Assembly (NCBI GenBank): GCA_003956705.1
Contig: QZCP01000843.1
Coordinates: 62,001-126,000, forward strand
DNA from: Brevipalpus yothersi
Lineage: Eukaryota > Arthropoda > Arachnida > Trombidiformes > Tenuipalpidae
Reading direction: 5' to 3'
DNA length: 64,000 bases
Made by a program: the position numbers and the translations under genes. Position 1 is the stretch's first letter; each line of letters starts with the position of its first letter. The notes under the pieces were generated by a model. The model worked only from the letters and a program-made list of their open reading frames with translations. It made no database searches and had not been told where the DNA came from. Positions 1-12,510 of this stretch are shown here, in pieces.

Positions 1-1955
1 TTCTTATAATATCATTCTCATTGACTCAAGACAAGGTTTTTGAGAATAAAGAAATCTTGTCCTCGAGCAAAATATCAAAATTAAATTTCTTCCAAACCCT
101 TTTCTCATTCATGTTTTACATGAGCATTTCCATTCAGAATTTGCCTGTATTCTAAAAATCCAATCCATCTATACACTTTTGATTACTTCAAGAAATCGAA
201 TGAATACGTGCCTCATTCCTCCATTCTTTTCTCATTTTCTCGAGTCCAATAATTTCTGCTCTAGTTAGCTCTCGTCAAGAAAGCTTCATCAATTGCTATC
301 TTTTTCTACCGGGTCTCTCTTAACATCGTACATATTTCTACTCCATCGTAAAAAATCGATGAGAAGTTGGAAACATTCCGCAGAGCTCGCAGTTTAACCT
401 GAGGTATTAATTTTTCTTTTTAATAATCGTAATATTCAGTTTATGGGATATGTTCTCATGGCGTCACTCAATAATTCATTCAATTGACTTGTGATACGTG
501 TCATAAGAGAGCCTCATAATGAATGAGTAACTCAAATGGCTTTTTTACTGCCTTCTTGGGGTACATTGTATACTTACTCATATTGGCCTAATTTTGTAAG
601 CACACATTGGAATATAGCCTTCCATTTGTCTCAATCGATCTGCCTCTCTTTCTCCTTCTCTTTCTCCTTCTCTCATTCTCACCTAAGAGTGAGCTATCAA
701 TGCCTCCGAGACATTAAGTCATGATGAAAAACATTAACAATGAAGCTTATGTTGATTCGACTTGTGGAAAATTGATTCGAATAAAATTGGGGAGGCTTCA
801 GCACCCTGCTAGACTCAATGGGCTTCGCATTTTTAGTAACTCTTCCAATCATTCTAAAAATTTTCTTCACAGAAAATTTTAGATATGAATCAGAGAAAAT
901 GTCAGAATGAAAAAAATCTTCGTCTGAGTGAATGATAGCTACACTGTGCTGTAGGAGTTTAAAATTCCGAGAAAGAGTCAAAAATTGAGCTAATCCATAA
1001 TCACATTGATCTTAGCCGCTTTTGGGAACTGTTCGAATTCCCAGAAATTGGAGAAGGTCACATGAAGCGGAAATTTTCCCCCGGAAAATTGTCAGATTGT
1101 GCCTGAGAAATAACTAAGTTAGAAAAAGGTGAAATTGTCTTGAGATCATTTTGAGCCACAGAAATAACATATTTTACAAATTTTATGGTAGCGAAAAATG
1201 TATCCAATGAAGGCAAATACATGTATAAGATATCTTTCTCTTACACAATGATTAGAGGAAATGAGGAATCAAATTATTTAATGGATGATGAAGTATTTTA
1301 TTATGTTTTGAGGGACTTTCTTGAGTGATTTGTTCTTTCGAGAAATTCTTTTCAAATTAATTATTGGTATCAGATATAGCTTGTTTTCATTTTCTAGTCT
1401 AATTTTATTTACAATTATTTTCAATCAAGCATAGGTTTTTTGCCATCTTAATTTGAGAATGATGAATTTCAAAAGCCCTTGATGAACCATGAACATCATA
1501 CATTTTTACAATCAAGCGAAAAAGAGTAAAATTGCAAGAAATTTTCACTATCTAACGAAAGGAACTATAGTCAACAGCATGTTCATAACTGTAGGAGAAA
1601 GAATTCAAAACAATTCTCCCGCAGCCATTTTATCTCAAACAAGATTTTCTTTCGAAAAATTCAAACAATCCCCGATTATTTAATTATATGCTAAAAGTTT
1701 GAAAATTTTCGGCAAACTTTGTGAATTAGTGCACTCACAGGGAAAGCGTCAATTCATATGGAAGCGTCATCAGTTGTAGTTAGTTATTGTTGTAGCTTTG
1801 GAAATAAGTTAATAGTTGAATCAATTGAGCATCACAAGCAGTCAATTTTTTTCATTAATTTATATCACTCCTATTCAGCTATTTATTATTAATAGAAAAA
1901 ATGATTGAACCTTATCAAATTCTTTCCCATTCTCTTTCTCAATCTCTTATTTTTC
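1..1955. other. AT-rich spacer, no gene recognised
   Basis: Short open frames of 60-95 codons occur here on both strands, but none shows a recognisable domain, a convincing splice structure or a copy elsewhere in the window. The stretch lies downstream of the glutamate receptor stop codon and should contain its 3' UTR. A weak CT-rich tract lies near 650-680. Confidence 0.5.
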
Positions 1956-4900
1956 TCAATAATTTGTCATAAATCGCGCTTGTGGTGAAGGTGGCATTTT
2001 TTCAATCATACCAGTATTTGGACCAACAAAATTAGTGATTTGTGGACGAACAGATTTGGTTGAGCTCTGACAAGATAATGCAAATTTTAAATCCCGCCAA
2101 ATTTCTTTGCCCATGGATTGCTGTGATGTAAAGTGAAAGGAAAAAAACTTATCGATCAGTTTGCATAGGAATAGCAATAAAGCAATAGAAGTAAACTTCG
2201 ACAATTCATTTCTACTATTCCTACTATTTCAACATGTATTGTCGAATGCTTCTTCACTAGAATATTTACTTTAGGATTGATTGATCAAAGAGCCAGAAAG
2301 AAGAACTATTTGCTTGTATTTACTTTCTCTTTCTCTGTCAAACAGTCTCTCATGTGAATTGGAAAACTAATTAAAAATTAGTCACACCCAAGAGAAATGG
2401 ATGGAATAGTGCGGCAAACCTCAATTGTCATCAAATTGATCGAAAATGTACTTACTCTGTTGCGAGAATTTTTTCGGGCTCTCCACATAAATTCACATAC
2501 AGCTGTGAATAGTGAGAATGCTAAACCAGCCAATAGTACCACAAAAACACCTCCAACATTGCCTAAACTTAATTCAGTTACACTACTAGAGCCTTTCTTG
2601 GAATCCTCCAGACAAGCTCCACCACCTTTCTTCTGTTTCCACCATCGATCCTTGAGAACTTGCAATACTCCGAGTTCCTGTAGTCTCAGGACACCTTCCG
2701 ATAGTATTCGAGTTATTGGAGAATTCATTCTAGTGGCAATACCATAGCCTTTACTGTCCAACAGTGATCCAATTTGGGTTAGATTACATTCACGTTCCAC
2801 AATAAATTCAATGGCAGCTGATTCCATGAAGAAAGCATAATTACCACGGATAGCTCGAAGTTTGCCTTCCATATTGTTTTTCACGTATACATGAGGATTT
2901 TTTTCCATTGTTCGAAACATTTTTCGATACTCTTCAATTTGAGTTCCCTTAAAGAATGCTCTCGTTGAGCCTGTGGCCACACAGCCGTAAAGAATTTCAT
3001 TTTGAGAAGCCAAATCTTTGGCATCTTCAATTGGAGAGACAACTTTTTCGACCGTCAAAAAAGCAGCTAAATTTGCAGTGTAAGACGATATCATGATTAA
3101 TGTGAAAAAATACCAAATAGCAGCTATTGTTCTACTGGACATGGATCTGGAAGAGAAATTATTCAAGCTCAGACGAATATATTCTCATAAGCATTCATAA
3201 TTTTTCTCTGCTAGTTGTTCTGTAGTAATATTTCTTGATGAAGAGCAATCGAATTTCTAAAATATTAACGATACTAAGAATTATTCAACTTACTTGGGAG
3301 TCAAGTCTGAACCTTGTTGCATAAGTGATCCGATGGTGAACCAAAAGCTATTCAATAAACTGAATTCATTTTCTAACACCTGATCATCTTGACGACATGG
3401 ATGTGGATTGTCCCATTCATATGGAGATAAACGACCAACAACAAATAAGACAACGCTTACACCAACATAGGCACCGACTACGTAAACCCAAACGACCATA
3501 GAAAATGGTGAAAGAAAAGAAAACAGTGTATTTGCTTTCTTGGTTGGCTTACGAAATAGAATACTGATTCCAGTGTTCATGAATGGATGACTAAAATCGA
3601 CCACAGTTTCTCGTTGAGATGTTATGGTGAGATCTGCAATCGCCATGTCCGCTTCACCACGAACTATCTCACCAATCATACCATTCCATGATTGTGAAGT
3701 TTCATTGAAAGCCCCATAAGCCATATCTTTCACCTGTTGAAATTGATACTTCCATCCACCTAGCTTGGACAATTCTTCGGCAAGATCCATAGCGAAACCT
3801 TCATACCTATCGTTACCATGCTTATCATCATTTGAAGATTTCAACATTGCATATGGATCACTAAGTAGAGTCACAATTCTGTACACTTGCTGATTTTTTG
3901 TTCCACTTTTTCCAAAGAGAATATTCTTCCCTGTTGCACTTATATCTAGTGAATGGTTTCCACCCTCAATCGTCCATGTACCAATCTAGAGGCGAGAATG
4001 GAATGATCAGTCTAATCTTTAGCTTTTTTCCAAAACTTACCCTCTGTAAGCCTTCTTCAGCGGAATCCATAATATCAGAATCACTGATCAATGAAACAAA
4101 AGAATCTTTGTATCTATCGTGCCAATTGGAAGTTTAAGCATTTCTCAATAGATTGGTCATCTTCATGCATGCATCACATTCCACTTGTTTGTGGAATCGA
4201 TTGGAAGAGTTCAGAATTCACTCATTCAATTAGATTTAATGAAATTACTGGCCATTCTGAAGATTAACGCTACGAAATTGATTATACGCTTCAGCAATTG
4301 CAAATGCTGATACAATTCCCCACTCAAAGTAGCAAGTAGCAAGAGCCAACAAGTGGCAGATGAAACAGTCTTTCTGACAATTTGATTAATGAATAAGGAC
4401 AAAATTGAGAATATTCTATCAAAAATTGTACTCACTTTTTTGGAATAACTGTCATCACTGACAAACTGAAACTTGTCCTCTTATAACTCGCTTTGTCAAA
4501 AGTCACTTTCCCTGTCATACCATGGAATGTCAACTGTGTCATATTCATAAGGAAAAGAATATGAAAATTCTATCAAGTGAGTATATTTTATTGTCAGTTT
4601 TCTCTTACCTCTTTCATTTGATTAAAAAGTGATGCACCATTGTGCCAAAGTTTATTGCTATTACAAGCTATGGGATTCACTTCGATAGTCTGAACTCTGT
4701 CGAGAGATTTGATCCCATGAGCGATCAGCTTCATAGCATCGAATATGAGCGCTGATTCCGTCTAAAGATCACAGTATAATGTGTTAGAAATGAGAGAAAA
4801 AACAATCCAACCATTCAACTTACTCTTAAATCACGAAGTGATGATGGCAATTTGCTTCTATCCGAACTTCTACTCACTAAATCATTCCATTTATCTTTCA

Positions 4901-6818
4901 GCTCCATGACATCAGGTGAAGTGTCATCAACTATGCGAAACGAAGTTATTCGAGCTTTACTGAATTTATAGTCTTCCAGATCTACTATATTCAGATCCTG
5001 GATCACATTGAAAGAGGGAAGAAAATAAAATTAGTTGATCTAACAAAATTTTCTCTGGCGCAACAAAGAGAGAAAAAATTTTCCAAATTTACCAGAGAAG
5101 TTAAAATGTAGCTATGATTTTCTGTGATTAATCCTACTTGCTGTGCCTGGGAATAAAGAAGAATAAACAAAGTGAACGGATGATTATTTATTCCTCTCTT
5201 TACATTCTCAATCATTCGTTTTTTTCTCTTCTTTTTATTCCTTCACTCACATGTTTGAGCGCTTTATTCACATTTTCGGCACGAACATCCAGAATGATGT
5301 TCGTTTCGCCTCTTTTTTTGATCTCCCAGTAAGTGTCTCTGTAGGGTTTACCATAAGAAAATCGATAGAATCTTATTTTCCACTCATCAGATGCACGCTT
5401 GAGGAAACTTTGAAGACGGATTAAGCCTATTGTGGAATAAAATTGAGCTCCTTAGTGGATCATTTATTTTTAAAAAAGTTTTTTTTCACCCTCATTCTTG
5501 AGCAAAATGAATTCTCTCGAGAGTTTGAGCATGGAATAACATATATTAGTTGGAGAGATGGATTCTGAACTTCCTTAGACATATTCACTACCCTCTGATT
5601 GAGGTTTTCTTCTCACGTATCTAAGCATCATAACACTGAGAGGTAAATTGCAGGATATCTTGTGAAGTCAAGATTGCTATTCATTCAGGTAACAAAGCCT
5701 GATGAGAGAGAGAGAGAGACTAAAGTGTTTTCTCAACCCTTGGACTATAATTAGAATCACACAGAATGGTAGACATCAGTGTATTCCTCACCTGTATATC
5801 GTTATACTAGGAATCTCTTCACTTATTCAGATAGTATTTTCTAGGGAATTCTACAGCTTTTACTGAATGTGTGTCTCAAGTAATGATGTTCCATTGACTA
5901 ACGGTTTGGAAAGTTTTGTATCAAGAAGGTGTAATATCTTCATGAGATACATGTGGGTGTTCATGTAGCTGATAGCGTCGAAAAAAGCCTTGAGATTCAT
6001 GCTTCATTAGATTTCTGATTTCATAAAGTGAATCGAAATTCAAGATTGAAAGTTTTTTCATGCAAATAAGATAAGCTAAATAGTTTCTCACTTACCATCA
6101 TAATCTTCATAAACTACGCAAAAATGTTTCCACTTGAGATATTTCACTAAATCCAAAAACGCTAAGGCTAATACTGATGGATGAGGATGGAGATTGATAG
6201 ATATTTCCGGCTGTTGCAATGCTGAATCCCATCGAGTTTCGATGTGTGGAATATCGAAAACATCACAAATCGATTGAACATGCATCGATGTTGTACTACT
6301 GGAAGGACCAATTATAGCTGCAACACCTGTTTGTAAAAGGCCACATACTAGGTGCATGGCATAGAATATTTTGGGAATTTTAGAATAGAAAATTGATCAA
6401 AATTTTTCGAATGGGCATTTTCAATTGATGCATTTATGATTGAATGCTCACCTTTTTTATCAACATTGAAACTATCATCCCGATCAACGTGTTCTACCAA
6501 TCCTCTGAGATTAGTACGAGGTAGGATTGTTCTTTCCTCATTGATAGTGTCCAGGGCATATCGGAATACTAATTTTTGTTCATCCTCATCAGCTTCAAAT
6601 AGCCCTCCTGGAGGATGGATGGAATAAATGTTGTCATAAATATTCGATCAATAAATTCACACAGTCGAAATAAATAACACTCATTACGAATTTGATGAAT
6701 TGATGAACAAACCTATGTTAATGTGATCAGGCAAAGCATCAACCAAGCCAAGAACACTAAGAATAGAGATGATGATAGATATTTGGAGGAATGTGAAAGA
6801 CAATGCAGAAGAAATCAT
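1956..6818 (-). CDS. Kainate-type ionotropic glutamate receptor, 12 exons
   Basis: Glutamate-gated cation channel subunit of the plasma membrane. Exons read by eye: 6713-6818, 6452-6607, 6096-6347, 5251-5426, 5093-5146, 4824-4997, 4609-4761, 4436-4533, 4041-4083, 3294-3985, 2456-3146, 1956-2120. All phases agree, giving about 919 residues, a usual length for the family. The start gives a hydrophobic signal peptide (MISSALSFTFL...). The amino-terminal domain carries GVAAIIGPSS, HIETRW and YEDYDGLIRLQ. The ligand-binding halves show GNDRYEGFAMDL, an Arg in TSQRETVVDFS and a Glu in FMESAAIEF. M1 is near residues 565-587, the pore loop near 617-632 (GSLMQQGSD), M3 carries SYTANLAAFL and M4 is near 832-856. 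The Q/R site is Gln, so the genome encodes the Ca-permeable form. The cytoplasmic tail keeps the WRDLKFALSC stretch typical of insect kainate-like receptors. Exon 1 uses a weaker GTTTGT donor. Confidence 0.93.
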
Positions 6819-8811
6819 CACAATTGTTTGAAAATCATATTTGATCTAGTGAATATTGGACCAAAAATAGAACATTATCAATGTTGATTATATTTCACAC
6901 TTGGAACAAGCGCATCACACAGATGACCAACAAGAAGGATAAAAAAAACTCTCATTTTCATCGTAAAAATGACCAGAGGATCCTTGAGCAAAACGGATGA
7001 AGAGCAAGAGAGAAGAGAATGATAGAGAGAGAGAGGGAGAGAAAGAGAAAGAGTGAAGAAGAGAGATGAGAAGAGAGAGAGAGAAACAAGCATTTTCGGT
7101 GGATCGATTCGTCAAACTCTTCCTCCAGCATCAATCGTCACTTGCGCAGTGAAGCTAGCAAGTCGAGTTGTCTGACTGAACTTATATCCACAGAATGCTG
7201 GTCTATGGCTGGTCTGTGGATGTGGCTGTGGCTTTGACTGAATAATCATGTAGGTTGATCGAATTCGGTTTACCGGAGATACTGCAATCAACGGAAGTTT
7301 TCCATTTCCTATTAGTGACAAATCAACTGTGAGTTGTGCCCAAAGATATATATTTATAAATACGTATTCATGAGCCATTTTCACACATGCACATAAATGA
7401 GCCTACTTAAGATATATTGATGCCGGAAGTTATTCATCCGATAATAGTTACCTCTTTTGGCTGACTTTATTTCGGTATGATTCTATTGTTACTGTTGTTG
7501 ATCGATTTTCACCAAACAGAGGAAAACTTCTCTAGCACACTTTACCGATAAATGAAATGAAGATTTGTTCGGAGTTGAAAAGTAGACTGGAATGATCTAA
7601 CCTAATCATTCACCTCATTTTCTGACACTCTGAAACTATTCAAGCAAGATTGGATTAAATTAGATTTTTTCCTAGAGATATGAGGGAGAATGAGCTTATA
7701 AATGAGAATTCGATACATCTCAAGTTTCATGGTTCATCAGTTCCTTAAATAACATAATCATTAACTTTTGGTAAGAAAGATTGATTTTGAAGCATTAGTA
7801 ATGGATTCATAAGTTAAATCATGAACACAATGAATTTCAGAATTTGATTTAACTTGAATCATCTCGCAAATGGGAATAACCACTGTAATAAATCTCAGGA
7901 ATCATTCAAAGTATAAGAGATTGTGAGCTAATTTAAGATAATAATTAAGTGGAAGCGAATGGAAATTATTTTTAAGATGCAATATTTTGGTGTAAAAGCT
8001 AATCAAACTTTTCAGATAATTTGAAATTCATTCCCTCCATCCACTCAGAAAACTGAAAAAGAAATATCCATAAAAATGAAATAATAAAAACCCTTAATAA
8101 ATCTATCAATCATTTTCATTCTGAAATCATCATTCTACCAATCATCAGACAAACTCACTATATATTAAAAATAATCTACAGTTTCAGCATCCCTATGAGA
8201 GAAAGTTTATCATCATCTTCATTTTTATTAATCAAATGGCATTTAAATGCAAGATTTTTGCAATAATTTTTGTAACATCAGCCAAATGAAAGTGTCTTCA
8301 CAATGGCGCTGCATATGAGCACAAGATTGTTGACTCACCTTGTTTACTTTTTTTCTCGATTCTTATGGTCTTAACTTGTGGTTGCCGGTAAAAATTGATC
8401 AAGTTAGTTTAATCTTCTGTTAATTGTGTTGATAAATTATGTTTTCTTTTCCATTTTTCTGTGTAACACGATGCAATACTGATCAACTCAAGTTGCTATC
8501 ATCGAGATCGATTGTCAATGTTGTGGTCAATAATTGAGAGAGAGAGGGGAAGACAATTTTGCTTGATCAGTTTCTTGGTTGTGACTGTTTGTTTACCAAA
8601 AATAAGCTGACTTTCAGGCGTTGAACACCTTTTTGTTGGTTCCCATCAAATCGATTGTGAGCTCATCTGATGAGTGTCATTAATGCTTTCATGTTGTCCA
8701 CCATCTCATGAAGATCAACTCAATTTCACAATTGATGTTAAATCAAATGTGAACGGATAAAATTATACAAACATCTTCATTTGATATCAAGTGCTCATTC
8801 ATTTCCTCTTC
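6819..8811. other. Intergenic region between two divergent genes, GA-rich tract
   Basis: This is the shared 5' region of the glutamate receptor (minus) and the LicD-like gene (plus). It holds an interrupted GA-rich tract at about 7015-7088 and otherwise AT-rich sequence. Open frames at 6878-7115 are translations of the simple repeat. A 90-codon minus-strand frame at 7112-7384 has no recognisable domain. Promoters are expected here, but no core element could be defended. Confidence 0.5.
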
Positions 8812-9507
8812 ATGGCTCTAACAAGGCTACCGTTTCGTAAACGAAAGATTGTCATGGTTGTTATTATTTTGGGACTAGTCTATTTAATATTGATTCTCAT
8901 TGGAATGCAAAGAAGTCAAGAGAAAGAAATCATTTGTAATTATGGTCCTGAGGTACAAGAGAAATTGAAAGATTTACTGATTAGAGTTAAAACTTGCTTA
9001 GACTCTCTCAGTATTACTTACTTTTTGTGTTACAATTCTCTTTGGGGTGCACTTAAAATGCAGAATGTTCTTCCTTGGACAAATAACCTTGAAATTTGCA
9101 TCATTAACGATGATCTTGCCAAATTAGAGGAAGCTTTCGTTATACGAGTTTTCAGAAGAGAAGGTCTACAAATGAATTATCAGATGTCCAATGGTATTTA
9201 CGATATATCTGATACAGGTGACAGTTCTCCCCTGATCAAATTGTTTTTATTCGAAAAAGACTCAATCACTGGTCAATATCGACGAGTTGGCTGGAAGAAT
9301 CGAATAATGCCACCCAGTTCGTGTGAAGCTATTCATTGTTTTCCACCAAGATTGATAGAAAAGCCAATGCCAACAGCAACATTGTTGAATATCGAGATGA
9401 ATGTGCCTAAAGAAGAAGTTGAATTGCAAAAATATCTCTTTCCTGATAATTGGTGGCAAGATTTAGAGCCAGAAGCCTGTAAAAGTAAGAAATCCAAGTC
9501 CAGATAG
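8812..9507 (+). CDS. LicD/fukutin-like type II membrane protein, 231 aa, DxD motif absent
   Basis: Single-exon protein. The start at 8812 places a basic stretch (RLPFRKRKI) before one hydrophobic segment at residues 12-32, a Golgi-type signal anchor. The lumenal part resembles LicD-superfamily phospho-sugar transferases (fukutin, FKRP and many small invertebrate paralogues). YFLCYNSLWGALK matches the block that usually reads yfl.yGtLLGa.R, and it is followed by LPWTNNLEI where active members have PWDxDxD. The acidic metal-binding residues are therefore replaced by T-N-N, which suggests a non-catalytic paralogue or a changed mechanism. A C-terminal block (FPDNWW...) also fits the family. The upstream in-frame GTG at 8791 is unlikely to be used. 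It is divergent from the glutamate receptor and shows no evident functional link to it. Confidence 0.72.
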   Translation: MALTRLPFRKRKIVMVVIILGLVYLILILIGMQRSQEKEIICNYGPEVQEKLKDLLIRVKTCLDSLSITYFLCYNSLWGALKMQNVLPWTNNLEICIINDDLAKLEEAFVIRVFRREGLQMNYQMSNGIYDISDTGDSSPLIKLFLFEKDSITGQYRRVGWKNRIMPPSSCEAIHCFPPRLIEKPMPTATLLNIEMNVPKEEVELQKYLFPDNWWQDLEPEACKSKKSKSR

Positions 9508-9965
9508 CCATTTTAAGTGGTTGGACGATATTTTGGGTGTCATTGTCCCATTCGAGGAATGGATTATTCAATTCGAAAAGATCTCTCATTTCTGGTCACC
9601 ACACAGCTGAGATGATTCTGTGAATGGCTACCGTTCCAATGGTATCTGATTGCTATCTCTCTCAAAATTTTTCTAGATTGTACAAGATTAACGTATTCTT
9701 CTGATATCATACTCCATTATCCACCAACATTCGAAAAAAACTCATTTTTTCTCGACCATCTTTCATCTGATTAACCTTTCTGTCCTTTCTTTGAGCACTT
9801 TTTCGAGTATATTTATAAATTGAGGTAATGTTTCTCTTTCAAAAAGCTTCCAACAATAATTGAGTGAATATCAAAGTTTTGCTGAAACAAATCCAAGTTG
9901 GAAACTTCAAGAAATGAATCTTATTGTGATGAGTCTCAAATTGATTAACAATGAAGAACAGTTGC

Positions 9966-10014
<49 letters not shown>

Positions 10015-10130
10015 TTTCAGCGCAATTCTTAACACTTAACATTCATAAGAGCTTTATTTTCATCACAAGCAATAGGTTATCGATATAGATTAGTGAGAAA
10101 ATTCTTCGATCATACATCTGCCTCATAACA
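9508..10130. other. Spacer with GA microsatellite, no gene recognised
   Basis: This is the 3' region of the LicD-like gene up to the first F-box relic. Apart from the GA repeat at 9967-10011, nothing is recognisable. Confidence 0.5.
9967..10011. repeat. (GA)n microsatellite
   Basis: An uninterrupted run of about 22 GA dinucleotides, immediately before the F-box/FIST array. Confidence 0.95.
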
Positions 10131-10134
10131 TCCT

Positions 10135-10275
10135 CACCTAAATCCTAGTTTCTACAAAGAACAGCAAATTTACACCCATTTAGTGCCACCCTTTGCAAAC
10201 ATAACCACAGCGATACATGTAGATATCATGAATTCCTGGGAATTCTATTGATGATACATGGCTGCGTAAGGGCAT
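10135..10275 (-). pseudogene. Decayed F-box exon relic
   Basis: Reverse-strand similarity to the F-box exons of this cluster is visible: a remnant of the LLQPCVIE start region near 10255-10275 and a remnant of the Cys-Lys-x-Trp region near 10185. The reading frame is not maintained. It closely resembles the second relic at 11862-12030, so the two descend from one duplication. Confidence 0.6.
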
Positions 10276-10277
10276 AT

Positions 10278-10470
10278 AATTCAGCCATCTAACCTTGAAA
10301 TTTATCCACACACTACTACGAAAATTCGTGTTGAACTAGGAATTAAACGACAAATTCCTCAATTGGGCTACACCTATTTGACAATATAACTCAAATTCCT
10401 TCTTTAGGAAACGATTTAACATGTAGTGGATCATTCAATCGATGCTCTTTTGAAATTAATACATAAATAC
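10278..10470. repeat. Dispersed repeat shared with 12028-12074 and 12510-12700
   Basis: About 190 bases, beginning near attcagccatct, are repeated with modest divergence at 12510-12700; the first 47 bases also occur at 12028-12074. The repeat marks a local duplication around the rearranged F-box/FIST gene. Confidence 0.75.
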
Positions 10471-10932
10471 ATGTATTATAGATGAATTTTAAATTATACC
10501 CATTGACCGATGTAATATTAGCTCAATTTCCTCCTCGAGTCAACATATTACGCTGTCTGTTTGCCTAGAATTGACACATAACAATCATTATTGAATAATT
10601 AGAAGAATTCTAAAACTTGAAAAATATTTGAGAAAAACTGGCGAGTCACCACGAGATTTAGTTTCATCTATCCATACTGATCACGGCGAGAAAAGTCAGT
10701 CAACATAGTGAAATATAAATTCATGGATGTTCTTTCTTTTCAATAAAACATGAATGTGCTCGATCTTTTTAAAAAGGCTAAAAATGGTGCATAATATCAC
10801 AGACATCAATGAGTGGGAGCAAATACATGAAATGGTACATATTAAAATCTTATAAAATCAGCTATATAATAAGTTCACGTTGAAACTCATATAAAGGTAC
10901 CCCTGGTACTTTTGGTAAATGAATACACAAAA
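10471..10932. other. Spacer downstream of the first FIST gene
   Basis: AT-rich sequence with no open frame of note; probably the 3' flank of the FIST gene that follows on the minus strand. Confidence 0.5.
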
Positions 10933-11841
10933 TCAATATCTAATTAAATGTAATACAGAATAAGGAGAGTCGTTGAGGCCGAAAATTTCCGGCATTACCA
11001 ACTTTAATAGTGGAACACAGGGAAAGACCGCTGCCACTTGATTGAAGATAGCCCCAGTGTCTTTCAATTTCATATTGTAAGTCCCATAATCATATAAAAA
11101 ACCTACAGCACGACCATCATCCACAGGGAAATCGAGATCACGTTTGAATTCTTTGAGTTTGCTCTCGAAGACAGCCTCTCGATACTTGTGAATATGATAG
11201 ATGGCTGTCTTGACACCCTTCCCATCGAAAGATATGGTAATGTTCGTTGATTTTTTCGGCCACCGATAAACGGAATCCGTGAAGAATATCACTGGATGCG
11301 CCTCTTTCCAGCCTTTCTCAATCACACCTCCGGATAATATTGGATTCGAATGGGCCGTGAAGACTTTTTTTATTTGGTCCATTTCATCGAGATCATCTGC
11401 AAACATTACCACCGATTTGATCGGGAATTCTGGATCTTCCACATCTGGTCTCGGGGCTTGTGAGTCCGCCCAATCGGTGACGACTATTCTCAATCTTGAT
11501 GTGTATCGGCTGATGTTGAGCACTTGAAAAAATGAGTATATCACTGGTTTTCCTGACTCAGGTTTCAAGCTGTCGCTCGCATTTGAGGCTTTAATTTTCT
11601 TTTCATTTTCGGTTGCTAGCTGATGAGAATGAAAAGGCATGCCACCCTGCCGAATCAGAAGCGTTGGATACTCAAATGAAAAATGTTCCATAAGTTCCTC
11701 GAACTCTCTTCCATACACTATGAATGAAAGTCTCGGAACCGTCCTTATCCTACTGGACATCAAGCTCTGTAGAGCGAAATCGATTTCAATTTTAGGGAGT
11801 AAACAAAAACTTGAAGGTGTTTGTAGACACCAATGATACAT
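10933..11841 (-). CDS. FBXO22-like FIST-domain ORF, 5' end rearranged
   Basis: About 302 codons from ATG 11841, homologous to the second exon of the other F-box/FIST genes. It keeps the family blocks PTLLIRQGGMPFHS, VTDWADSQAPRPDVEDPEFP, SGGVIEKGW, ITISFDGKGVKTAIYHI, LDFPVDDGRAVGFL and FPCVPLLKLVMPE. These correspond to the C-terminal FIST region of FBXO22, the substrate-recruiting part of an SCF ubiquitin ligase receptor. Compared with its paralogues it lacks about 35 N-terminal residues. Directly upstream lies a decayed F-box exon with stops. The intact F-box exon at 12236-12413 ends in phase 1, whereas the first usable acceptor here (after ctctag) gives a different phase, so a normal F-box-FIST fusion cannot form. 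It may be a FIST-only gene or a young pseudogene. Confidence 0.6.
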   Translation of the reverse strand: MYHWCLQTPSSFCLLPKIEIDFALQSLMSSRIRTVPRLSFIVYGREFEELMEHFSFEYPTLLIRQGGMPFHSHQLATENEKKIKASNASDSLKPESGKPVIYSFFQVLNISRYTSRLRIVVTDWADSQAPRPDVEDPEFPIKSVVMFADDLDEMDQIKKVFTAHSNPILSGGVIEKGWKEAHPVIFFTDSVYRWPKKSTNITISFDGKGVKTAIYHIHKYREAVFESKLKEFKRDLDFPVDDGRAVGFLYDYGTYNMKLKDTGAIFNQVAAVFPCVPLLKLVMPEIFGLNDSPYSVLHLIRY

Positions 11842-11861
11842 TCTCACCTAGAGCCTAGTTT

Positions 11862-12030
11862 TCATCTACAACAACAGATTCACACTTGTTCAGTAATGGA
11901 CACTTGCTGAGCTCTCGCTTCACCTCTTTGCGCCATGCTTTGCAAACACAACCACAGTGATAGACATCATGAATTTATGGAAATTTGAATACTCTGTTGA
12001 CGATACATGGCTGTATAAGGTAATGTAATT
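11862..12030 (-). pseudogene. Second decayed F-box exon relic, adjoining the FIST ORF
   Basis: The reverse strand shows QPC, then an in-frame stop, then a VCKAWRKEVKRELSKCP-like stretch, which is the C-terminal half of the F-box exon. It runs almost directly into the FIST ORF at 11841 with no normal intron between. It is the sister of the relic at 10135-10275. Confidence 0.65.
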
Positions 12031-12073
12031 CAGTCATCCAGCCTTGAAATTTATCCACACACTACTACGAAAA

Positions 12074-12510
12074 ATGAATGGAAGGCACATTTTTCCCAGT
12101 GAAAATGGTGAAAATGATCCTAATTTTGGTGAACAAGATTTTTCAACACATTCTTCCACTTTGCCATCACTTGGTCGGGTGGCGATTCAAAAGAGCTATA
12201 CATAACCTCAAATATTTCTCGATGACAACACTTACCTTTCGGCCGTTTGCAGCTAGCAACTACATGATGTTTATCGTTTGGCGGACACTTTCTGATCCTC
12301 CGTTGAGCACAGCCAAACCATGTTTTGCACACATATTGACACCGGTCAATATCAAGGATTCCTAAGAATTGGAACACATTTTCAATAATCAAAGGCTGGA
12401 GTAGGGCATCCATTTTGGGCGGTGTATGGACACAAGATCAAGAACAATTAAGATTTTGCAACTTCACAAATTAAACTTCCTGCTAGCAAACGTTGTAGTA
12501 CTTCATATGT
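12074..12510 (-). other. F-box exon cassette bracketed by ~47-bp direct repeats
   Basis: The segment matches the region 14401-14820 around the first exon of the neighbouring gene (part of the intron, the F-box exon and a short 5' flank). It is bracketed by copies of the same 47-base sequence (12028-12074 and 12510-12557). The sister locus near 10.3 kb has one copy of that sequence and no cassette, so it resembles an unoccupied site. Confidence 0.65.
12236..12413 (-). CDS. Intact F-box exon (first exon of FBXO22-like gene), orphaned
   Basis: It encodes MDALLQPLIIENVFQFLGIL followed by DIDRCQYVCKTW and CPPNDKHH, an F-box expected to bind Skp1 in an SCF ligase. The exon is 178 bases from ATG 12413 to a consensus donor (gtaagtgt) after 12236, ending in phase 1 exactly as in the intact paralogues. 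No in-phase FIST exon follows: the next is disrupted. The usual upstream module of the family is missing, replaced by the repeat at 12510. The exon may be translated as a short F-box protein or be inactive. Confidence 0.6.

Noticed and set aside
4226..4435. 69-codon hydrophobic minus-strand frame inside the glutamate receptor
   Set aside because: Lies wholly in an intron whose flanking exons join in phase and match the family.
6878..7115. Two overlapping minus-strand frames rich in Leu and Ser
   Set aside because: They are translations of a GA-rich simple repeat.
7112..7384. 90-codon minus-strand frame upstream of the glutamate receptor
   Set aside because: No domain, no copy and no splice link in phase with the receptor's signal-peptide exon.
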